Assembly (NCBI GenBank): GCA_003452965.1
Contig: DMMW01000023.1
Coordinates: 25,324-30,712 of the forward strand
Reading direction: 5' to 3'
DNA from: Elusimicrobiota bacterium
GTDB lineage: Bacteria; Elusimicrobiota; UBA8919
Length of the DNA stretch: 5,389 bases
Part shown: positions 1-5,389 of the stretch, in pieces
How the letters are laid out: the number at the start of each line of letters is the position of its first letter
Numbering within the stretch: the stretch's first letter is position 1
The notes under the pieces: model-generated
Databases searched by the model: none
What the model saw: the letters and a program-made list of their open reading frames with translations, nothing else
Told to the model about the DNA's origin: nothing
Position numbers and translations under genes: made by a program

Positions 1-28
1 AGTGGCGGGCCAAATCTTAGTTCTTTTG
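1..28. other. Edge fragment with GC-rich patch, nature unknown
   Basis: After the stop codon of the M50B-like gene only 28 bases remain. Bases 2-12 (GTGGCGGGCCA) are strikingly GC-rich for this A/T-rich window. They could be one arm of a terminator hairpin, one end of a tRNA or other structured RNA, or the beginning of another gene. Nothing can be decided without the sequence to the left. Confidence 0.3.
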
Positions 29-733
29 TTAAGGTATTCTATATTTTAGTAAAAAATACAATTTTGTCAAGTACTTCCATAAATATTTATAAAATATAAT
101 AGATGATATATAACTATCTTTCAAATACTGTTTAACCAATATTTTTTCGGGTGAAATGAATTTAAATAAGATAATGGCAATGAATAAATTTAAAAAGCAT
201 ATAATAATATAAGAAAATATGCTTCCAGTTTTCTTGACATCCGATTGTCCTATTGTTAAGGATTCGGCAGTCAAGAATATATGAAAAGAATATGTTATAC
301 CGACAAATAAAAACAACCATTCGGTATATTTAGATATATTAAAAAATAGTGCTAATATATAAAATAATAAAATTATCAAAAAGGTATATATAGGAAAGAA
401 ATAAGGAGCCAGTGAAATAAAGAAATTTGTTTTTGTTATTACTACATTTCCGCTTTTTTCGGATACATTAAACTCTTTTATTTTTCCTTTAAAAAAAATT
501 GCCCATAAAGCATGGGTTAATTCATGCCCAAAAATATATATTTGGCCGGGAAGCGATTTAATCAGGAAAATGAAAAAAAAAATTGCAAAACCCGTAATGA
601 ACCAAATTTCCGATGAATCTAACGGTGGAATAGAAACTAAAAGAATAAAAAATGATTTAATTAAACCTAATAAAAAAGGCAATAATAACAATGCTATAAC
701 TGATTTTAAGAATATTTGCATAATGGTTTTCAT
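29..733 (-). CDS. Putative integral-membrane zinc metallopeptidase, M50B-like
   Basis: The 234-residue protein is very hydrophobic, with about five or six likely membrane segments (roughly residues 10-33, 43-60, 105-131, 138-155 and 171-193, plus the helix around 65-80). That last helix carries GHELTHALWA, an HExxH motif with H70, E71 and H74, the usual zinc ligands and catalytic glutamate of membrane metalloproteases. A later QSDVKKTG stretch (D165) followed by a hydrophobic helix could supply the third ligand, as the aspartate does in site-2-type proteases. SLAPYFFPIY (108-117) also recalls the M50B-like family. No PDZ domain is present. The substrate is unknown; the family suggests cleavage within or near the membrane, but it could be an inactive relative. 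The start at 733 is chosen as the first ATG; M5 (ATG at 721) is an alternative, and neither has a Shine-Dalgarno sequence. The gene lies 38 bp downstream of panC, probably in the same transcript. The C-terminal ~35 residues are aromatic and basic and unassigned. Confidence 0.75.
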   Translation of the reverse strand: MKTIMQIFLKSVIALLLLPFLLGLIKSFFILLVSIPPLDSSEIWFITGFAIFFFIFLIKSLPGQIYIFGHELTHALWAIFFKGKIKEFNVSEKSGNVVITKTNFFISLAPYFFPIYTFLIILLFYILALFFNISKYTEWLFLFVGITYSFHIFLTAESLTIGQSDVKKTGSIFSYIIICFLNLFIAIILFKFISPEKILVKQYLKDSYISSIIFYKYLWKYLTKLYFLLKYRIP

Positions 734-771
734 TTACAACATTAGAGATTAACTCATATAAAATAATAATT
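734..771 (-). other. Spacer between panC and the M50B-like gene
   Basis: This 38-bp A/T-rich spacer has no stable inverted repeat with a U-tract, so I see no terminator after panC. It has no clear -35/-10 pair and no Shine-Dalgarno before the ATG at 733. It is compatible with read-through from panC. Confidence 0.5.
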
Positions 772-1626
772 CTATCTAACGGGATTAACAACAATATTAT
801 CTATCAAACGGGTTTTACCTATATAAGCAGCAATAGCAATTACAACTTTTTTATCAATAATATTTTTAATTTCTTCAAGCGTATCAGCATCCCTTATTTC
901 AATATAATCAATTTTATCCATATTTAATTCAATAACTTTTTTTATTTCTAATATAATACTTTTTTTTGAAACTGATTTTTTGTATTCAATAAGTTTTTTG
1001 GCTTTATTTAGGGATTGGGATATTGATAATGCTTTCTTTAAATCTTCATTAGATAAATAAGCATTCCTGCTTGAGAGCGCCAATCCGTTTTTTTCGCGGA
1101 TAGTGGGACAGGTAACAATTTTTATCGGAAAATTTAAATCTGCAGTCATTTTTTTAATAATTACGGATTGTTGATAGTCTTTTAAGCCAAAATATACCTT
1201 ATCCGGTTGAATTATATTAAAAAGTTTTGTCACAACAGTAGTAACACCTCTAAAATGAGCCAAACGATGTTCTCCGCACATTATATCAGATAGTTTTTCT
1301 ACATTGATATAAGTTAAATAATTTTTTGGATATATTAAATTTGCTTTCGGAGCAAATATTATATTTACACCTTCTTTGTTGCATAATTTAATATCATTGA
1401 AAAAAGGTCTCGGATATTTCTTTAAATCTTCGTTAGGTCCAAATTGAGAAGGATTCACAAAAATACTAACTACAACAATATCGTTTTCCTTTTTGGCTCT
1501 TCTAATTAACGATATATGCCCTTGATGTAACGCACCCATAGTAGGTACAAAACCTATGGTTTTTCGTTTTAGTTTAAGATTTCTTATAAATTTCTGGATT
1601 TTATGAGGATGAGAGATAATTTTCAT
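772..1626 (-). CDS. panC: Pantoate--beta-alanine ligase (pantothenate synthetase)
   Basis: This enzyme joins pantoate and beta-alanine, with ATP cleaved to AMP and pyrophosphate, to make pantothenate for coenzyme A; it is cytosolic. The 284 residues match the usual family length and every hallmark is present. VPTMGALHQGH (27-37) contains the HIGH-like ATP-binding motif HQGH. SIFVNPSQFGPNEDLKKYPR (54-73) is the conserved pantoate/nucleotide segment. HFRGVTTVVTKLFNIIQPDK (124-143) and YFGLKDYQQ (145-153) follow, with the KDYQQ core. LALSSRNAYLS (182-192) is the KMSKS-like loop. The C-terminal dimer/lid domain includes YIEIRDADTL (241-250). The segment RLAHFRG differs slightly from the more usual RPGHFRG; otherwise it looks fully functional. 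The ATG overlaps the TGA of the upstream barrel gene, so translation is probably coupled, and no Shine-Dalgarno is visible. Stop codon is TAG. panB and panD are not in the window, so panC sits away from its pathway partners. Confidence 0.98.
   Translation of the reverse strand: MKIISHPHKIQKFIRNLKLKRKTIGFVPTMGALHQGHISLIRRAKKENDIVVVSIFVNPSQFGPNEDLKKYPRPFFNDIKLCNKEGVNIIFAPKANLIYPKNYLTYINVEKLSDIMCGEHRLAHFRGVTTVVTKLFNIIQPDKVYFGLKDYQQSVIIKKMTADLNFPIKIVTCPTIREKNGLALSSRNAYLSNEDLKKALSISQSLNKAKKLIEYKKSVSKKSIILEIKKVIELNMDKIDYIEIRDADTLEEIKNIIDKKVVIAIAAYIGKTRLIDNIVVNPVR
1623..1626 (-). promoter_or_regulatory. ATGA stop/start overlap coupling barrel gene to panC
   Basis: The TGA of the barrel gene (1623-1625) and the ATG of panC (1624-1626) share bases as ATGA on the minus strand. 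The 20 bases upstream of the panC ATG are A/T-rich and contain no GGAGG-like sequence, so termination-reinitiation is the likely way ribosomes reach panC. The overlap is seen directly; coupling is inferred. Confidence 0.7.
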
Positions 1627-2894
1627 AATTTATATTTTACAGATATCTTTTCTTTCAATTCAAGAAATTTTTTCGCGGGAATTTCTTTTACTCTACTTAA
1701 CAGCTCATCAATATGGTTGAACGGTTTTTTCATTCTTTGCATTATAATTGCATTGGCTTGAGTTTGGGTAAATCCAATACTCATAAGTTCGTGTGTTGAC
1801 GCGTTATTAATATTGACTTTTTCTTCTTTTTTAAACTTTAACTTAATATTCTCGGGTTGTAACTTTTCTTCTTTCTTGGTTATTATATTAGTATCTTTTT
1901 GCTGAGTTTGCTGCAGTTTTTTTATTTCGGACGTTTTTTTTGGTGCAGGAATTGATACGAGTGATATTGAAAGCCGGTGAGTTCCAAAATTATCACCGAT
2001 AGTCAGAGACCAGACAAAAGCATAATCTAACCTTAACAATAATTTTCCCATTTTTTGATTCAAAGAAGACCCAAAACTTGCATCCTGTTTGTTGGTACCT
2101 ATCCTTAAAGCAAATTTATTTTTCGAGAACCATCTTTCTCCGCCTATATAAATATTTAATTTTTCTGCTGTTTCGCCCCATTCCTGATTTCTATATGATA
2201 CATCAAGCCCTGTTATAGTATTATTTTTAAATCTAAAAAGTGAACCTAATCTCAGTTCCACCGGGACTTTATCCTCAATATACAATCCTACATCCGGTTG
2301 GTTGATATTTAAGGCGGAAAGCCCGAACGAAACACTATTTATATTGTAAAGGAAACCGATATCGCCTGTGAAAGTTGATTTTGAAGAACCTGCCAATATT
2401 ACTGGGTCGCCGTATTCTTCTGCCCTTTTGATTGTATCCGCGTCCCATTTGTATTTATGTGACAATTGTTTTAAGTTTAAACCTGCCGAAAGGTTATTAG
2501 CTTTAATTTTGTTTTTATCATAGATTTTTCTGGAATATTCTATCATTATCATATTTTCCTTATAGAGATTATTACCATAATCCGTTATACCCAAGCCTAA
2601 AGTACCTATATTTTTTAACGGATGTGCATACGAAAGAGACATTAATCCCAAACTAACATTTTCAAGACCTGCATACGGTTTTGCGTACATGATTCCGACA
2701 TCTGGATTTTCTAATTTAGAAGTTCCAGCAGGATTATAAAATATGGAAGAGGAATCGTCCGATATTGCATTAAAGACACCCCCCATACCGGTTGCCCTGG
2801 TTGACCATCCATAATTTTTGAAAGCGGAATAGGCAAAAGTGCATAAATATATCAGGTTTATTAATATTACTAGTATTTGTTTAAATTTTTTCAT
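1623..2894 (-). CDS. PorV/PorQ-like outer-membrane beta-barrel with C-terminal ComEA-like HhH tail
   Basis: The 423-residue protein has four parts. Residues 1-23 are a signal peptide: basic MKKFK, a hydrophobic core, and likely cleavage near AYSA. Residues about 25-313 form a beta-barrel of the PorV/PorQ (UPF0164-like) group. The N-terminal signature RATGMGG (33-39), then DDSSSIFYNPAG (46-57), is diagnostic; alternating strands follow and the last one is GTHRLSISL (304-312). Residues about 314-358 are a Lys/Glu/Gln-rich linker. Residues 359-420 resemble the paired helix-hairpin-helix domain of ComEA (VNINNASTHELMSIGF, then PFNHIDELLS and a second hairpin near EIPAKK). In type IX secretion PorV binds cargo C-terminal domains at the outer membrane; relatives elsewhere are uncharacterised, so the role here is inferred. 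The gene starts 2 bp after the FN3 gene stop with only a weak purine stretch (GCAAAG) upstream, and overlaps panC by 4 bp. The tail should lie in the periplasm. Family call is firm; function is open. Confidence 0.85.
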   Translation of the reverse strand: MKKFKQILVILINLIYLCTFAYSAFKNYGWSTRATGMGGVFNAISDDSSSIFYNPAGTSKLENPDVGIMYAKPYAGLENVSLGLMSLSYAHPLKNIGTLGLGITDYGNNLYKENMIMIEYSRKIYDKNKIKANNLSAGLNLKQLSHKYKWDADTIKRAEEYGDPVILAGSSKSTFTGDIGFLYNINSVSFGLSALNINQPDVGLYIEDKVPVELRLGSLFRFKNNTITGLDVSYRNQEWGETAEKLNIYIGGERWFSKNKFALRIGTNKQDASFGSSLNQKMGKLLLRLDYAFVWSLTIGDNFGTHRLSISLVSIPAPKKTSEIKKLQQTQQKDTNIITKKEEKLQPENIKLKFKKEEKVNINNASTHELMSIGFTQTQANAIIMQRMKKPFNHIDELLSRVKEIPAKKFLELKEKISVKYKL

Positions 2895-2896
2895 AA

Positions 2897-5389
2897 TTAC
2901 TTTGCTAAGACTATAGTACCGTATTTAGTTTTTCCGTCGGTTATTTTTACTTTGAAAATATATATTCCCGATTCAATATAGTTATTATTCCCGTCAGTTC
3001 CGTTCCACGTAATAACGCCGCCGTAAAAATCGTCTTTATTAAGCTTTATTATTTCCAATCCAGAAGCGTCGAAAATGCTTACCTCTTCTGCTTTTTCACC
3101 GAACGTCGCCGGAGTGTAAGGCGAAACAAATTTTTCATCAGGTATTACTTTATTGGAAGATGTGCCTTTTGCAAATAAAGCATATTTTCCGAATTTATTA
3201 GTTTTAACAGTAAAAGTATTTTGTGTATAATCCGGTTTTCCGCCTATGAATTTCCATTTTACGCCATCCCAGAAATACACAGCAAGTTCCGATTCGGTTA
3301 TATCGGTAATTTGGGCAGATTCTGTTTCAATGATTCCATCGTTGTTTAAGTCAAAATAGAGCAATGTAAGATAAATCGGTTTAGTGATTAGAGTATTTGA
3401 AGGTCCGAAAGAATAGGTTGCAACCGGATGATAGCTATTTTTGTTTGAAATTTCTTCAACACTATAAGAATTTTCCAAATATGAATCTTTTTGTTCTATA
3501 CTTAATATTTTATCTGATATTTCTGAAAGTTGAATTTTAGTGGAGCCGTCATTGGGATTCCCGTCCAGCAACTCAACTATCATATCGGAATTCGCAATTT
3601 TTGAACATAATCTGGTTACAGTTACCGAACATAACGATGTAGATGAAATATTTACTCCATCTGCGGTTGCAATATAATATTCAATTCCGGTTGTGGTTAT
3701 AGACGGTACCGGTATGGTGCCGTAACCGGAGTAAATATTACCGATTATTGCCGGCGTGAAATCCAAGGATGTAAAATTTGTTTCCCCTGTCTTTCTGTAA
3801 AAAACCTTTACATAATTTATACTTCTATCATCCGTTACCGTAGCTGATGCTATAATTACATTACCGATAATATTTATCTCAGATATCGGTGTATGGATTA
3901 TAGCGGGTGAAAGACTATCTGTTAAAGTTGTTGCAATAACATCCGTATATGCTGCGGATGTTGAAGCAATGCTATTATATGCATATAATCTATACCAATA
4001 AGTTGTATCGCTTAAAAGGTTCGTATCGGTATAAGAAGTTGAGGTTTGATTATCTGAAAATGTTTTAATATCTTGCAAATTCACAGCCGAAGTAATGCCC
4101 GTTGAACGTTGTATTTTGTAACATGATGCCCCACCGGTACCGGCTGACCATGATATTGTAATACTAGAAATACCGATTAGAGATGCAGTTAAACTGATTG
4201 GAGAATTAGGCAGAGTATAATATGTTGTTGTTTTAGGTGAAACAGAATCTGCGGTTCCATAAGTATTATATCCCTGAACATACCTTGAATATGCAGTATT
4301 GGGAGAAAGATTCGTTTCAATATAAAATGTTGTATTTACCGATAAGTTTCCGGACATACTCTGGTCATTCGCAGAATTCATTACCCTATAACCGTCTTCA
4401 TTTGTAGATGTTTCATTCCAAACCCATTTAATATCAGCCGTAGAAGTTGCTATTGTATAGTCTGACCATGTTGGGCTGGCATTTACCGAAAGTATCGTAG
4501 TTTTTGTAGTTAAAGTAATATATGAGGTTTCTGATCCGTCACCATTATATGCCCATAAATGGAAGTAATATGTGGTATTGGCGGAAAGTGAAAATGCAGT
4601 TGTTGTATTATCGGTTAGATTGGATACATAGTTTACAAAAGTAGAAACATTGATATTGAAAGAAGAAGCAGTAGAACAAGATAATCCGTAGCGGGTATCG
4701 CTTGAATTATCGTTAACATCCCATGTAAGTGTAACAGAATTTGAATTTGCGCTGGAAGCAGTAAAAGATGCAGGAATATTGCTGAAAGTATAAGTAATAG
4801 TTGATAAACTACTTGAAGAACTTTTCCCGAAGGTGTTAACTGATTTGACATTGTATATATATGAAGAAGTATTAGCGGATAACGTTGTCTGTAAATAGTA
4901 AGTGGTACCTGCAGGAATAGAGTCGCTACTTACAATAACAGTATTGTTTACATCCTGTAACTCAAAACCATGTTCGTTGGATGAATTATCTAACCATGCA
5001 AACATAATGCTAAATGTTGAAATTGCGGTAGCAGTAAAATTGCTTGGCGGTAACGGTGCCGAGCCTGTGTAAGGTGATGTAGAAATAGTAGTTGAAAAAC
5101 CGCTTTCCTTCGCTTGTGAAACTAACCCGTTGCCTGAATCGCCTTTGTCAATTGCGGTAATCTTGTAGTAATAAGTGTTGCCGTTGGCTAATGAGGTATC
5201 AGTAAATATGGTGTAAGCCGTAGGTGTTGAAGAATATAAATCAAGAGTACCACCTGACCATGTGGACCTGTAAATCCTGTAATACTCTAAATCATCAGTA
5301 CCAGTAACCGTTACCGCAGACCAAGATAATTGTATCTCGGAGTCACGAGCAATACTGGTTAAATTCGTAGGTGCAGACGGCTGATTGTC
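2897..5389 (-). CDS. Large secreted FN3/Ig-like multidomain protein with FlgD-like C-terminal domain (5'-truncated)
   Basis: The frame is open from the right edge to the TAA at 2897-2899, giving 830 visible residues; the N-terminus lies outside the window. The ATG at 5005 (visible residue 129) is internal: it sits in the middle of an FN3 domain whose first strand (PPSNFTATA) is encoded further upstream. Domains in visible-residue numbering: five FN3 modules at about 3-100, 113-200, 203-298, 303-392 and 394-489; an Ig-like module at about 491-593 (TDDRSINYVKVFYR core); an unassigned region at about 600-742 with DLNNDG (680-685), a calcium-loop-like motif; and a C-terminal FlgD-type Ig domain at about 751-830 (VSIFDASG, then GVITWNGTDGNN, then ESGIYIFKVKI). 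It is Ser/Thr/Asn/Tyr-rich and low in cysteine, as expected of an exported surface or adhesin-like protein. The C-terminal domain resembles type IX secretion-related C-termini but lacks an obvious YPNPF-type opening. It lies 2 bp upstream of the PorV-like barrel gene, hinting at cargo and export partner. Ligand unknown. Confidence 0.93.
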   Translation of the reverse strand, partial: DNQPSAPTNLTSIARDSEIQLSWSAVTVTGTDDLEYYRIYRSTWSGGTLDLYSSTPTAYTIFTDTSLANGNTYYYKITAIDKGDSGNGLVSQAKESGFSTTISTSPYTGSAPLPPSNFTATAISTFSIMFAWLDNSSNEHGFELQDVNNTVIVSSDSIPAGTTYYLQTTLSANTSSYIYNVKSVNTFGKSSSSSLSTITYTFSNIPASFTASSANSNSVTLTWDVNDNSSDTRYGLSCSTASSFNINVSTFVNYVSNLTDNTTTAFSLSANTTYYFHLWAYNGDGSETSYITLTTKTTILSVNASPTWSDYTIATSTADIKWVWNETSTNEDGYRVMNSANDQSMSGNLSVNTTFYIETNLSPNTAYSRYVQGYNTYGTADSVSPKTTTYYTLPNSPISLTASLIGISSITISWSAGTGGASCYKIQRSTGITSAVNLQDIKTFSDNQTSTSYTDTNLLSDTTYWYRLYAYNSIASTSAAYTDVIATTLTDSLSPAIIHTPISEINIIGNVIIASATVTDDRSINYVKVFYRKTGETNFTSLDFTPAIIGNIYSGYGTIPVPSITTTGIEYYIATADGVNISSTSLCSVTVTRLCSKIANSDMIVELLDGNPNDGSTKIQLSEISDKILSIEQKDSYLENSYSVEEISNKNSYHPVATYSFGPSNTLITKPIYLTLLYFDLNNDGIIETESAQITDITESELAVYFWDGVKWKFIGGKPDYTQNTFTVKTNKFGKYALFAKGTSSNKVIPDEKFVSPYTPATFGEKAEEVSIFDASGLEIIKLNKDDFYGGVITWNGTDGNNNYIESGIYIFKVKITDGKTKYGTIVLAK
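3923..5383 (-). repeat. Array of five divergent FN3 domain repeats (protein level)
   Basis: Five consecutive FN3 modules of about 90-100 residues map to roughly 5090-5383, 4790-5053, 4496-4783, 4214-4483 and 3923-4210. Each has an early Trp strand (LSWSA, FAWLD, LTWDV, KWVWNE, ISWSA) and a late aromatic-rich strand ending in a small-residue turn. Modules 2 and 4 share an acidic N-E-[HD]-G-[FY] motif after the Trp strand and a threonine-rich TTYYLQT/TTFYIET strand, unlike modules 1, 3 and 5. They are recognisable only as protein; the DNA copies have diverged, so this is not a recent tandem duplication. Domain edges are approximate. Confidence 0.85.

Noticed and set aside
570..752. 60-codon open frame on the plus strand
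   Set aside because: It lies antisense over the 5' part of the M50B-like gene, has a Lys/Asn-rich composition typical of reverse-complemented Phe/Leu/Ile codons, and has no recognisable domain or ribosome binding site.
734..771. Promoter or terminator between panC and the M50B-like gene
   Set aside because: No hairpin with T-tract and no credible -35/-10 pair with proper spacing; A/T-rich DNA gives TATAAT-like strings by chance.
1635..1820. Calling the barrel gene a DNA-uptake ComEA protein
   Set aside because: Only the last ~60 residues resemble ComEA, the hairpin glycines are largely missing, and the rest is an outer-membrane barrel; no other competence gene is present.
4633..4851. 72-codon leucine-rich, membrane-like open frame on the minus strand
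   Set aside because: It is an out-of-frame reading of the Ser/Thr-rich FN3 coding sequence; the hydrophobicity is an artefact of the frame shift, and the FN3 frame is clearly the coding one.
2897..5005. A complete 702-residue FN3 protein starting at the ATG at 5005
   Set aside because: The frame is open upstream to the window edge with clear FN3 sequence, there is no signal peptide after this Met, and the start would bisect a domain.
3923..5383. CRISPR array or recent tandem DNA repeat in the right half
   Set aside because: The periodicity is about 280-300 bp, exists only at protein level as FN3 modules, and has no short identical repeats separated by spacers.

Overview
The window is a compact, AT-rich bacterial segment. 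Four genes, all on the minus strand, fill almost all of it, so transcription runs from the right edge to the left. In transcription order they are: (1) a large, 5'-truncated secreted protein built of fibronectin type III (FN3) and Ig-like domains (2897 to beyond 5389); (2) an outer-membrane beta-barrel of the PorV/PorQ (UPF0164-like) type with a C-terminal ComEA-like helix-hairpin-helix tail (1623-2894); (3) panC, pantoate--beta-alanine ligase (772-1626); (4) a multi-pass membrane protein with an HExxH zinc motif, resembling M50B-like peptidases (29-733). Gaps are 2 bp, a 4-bp ATGA overlap and 38 bp. No terminator or convincing promoter is visible between the genes, so they look like one transcription unit whose promoter lies outside the window.

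The organism is a diderm bacterium, because it encodes an outer-membrane barrel with a signal peptide. Strong A+T bias, a PorV-like barrel, chained FN3 domains ending in a FlgD-like/secretion-type C-terminal Ig domain, and the lack of Shine-Dalgarno sequences at the three visible starts would fit Elusimicrobiota or a neighbouring candidate phylum. Bacteroidota or another T9SS-bearing lineage is a possible alternative. This assignment is an inference with modest confidence; no marker gene here settles it.

Region by region: 1-28 is a short edge fragment with a GC-rich patch of unknown nature. 29-733 is the putative membrane metallopeptidase. 734-771 is a short spacer. 772-1626 is panC, the only gene with a firmly assigned metabolic role (vitamin B5/coenzyme A synthesis). 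1623-2894 is the barrel plus HhH fusion. 2897-5389 is the FN3 surface/secreted protein. Its reading frame stays open to the right edge, so the apparent ATG at 5005 is an internal methionine.

The most interesting part is the right half. A probable exported multi-domain adhesin-like protein with a FlgD-like C-terminal domain lies directly upstream of a PorV-type barrel. In type IX secretion, PorV is the outer-membrane protein that receives cargo C-terminal domains. The barrel here also carries a degenerate ComEA-type tail that should face the periplasm. A dedicated cargo/acceptor pair is a reasonable hypothesis but is not demonstrated. I see no CRISPR array, mobile element or certain RNA gene.
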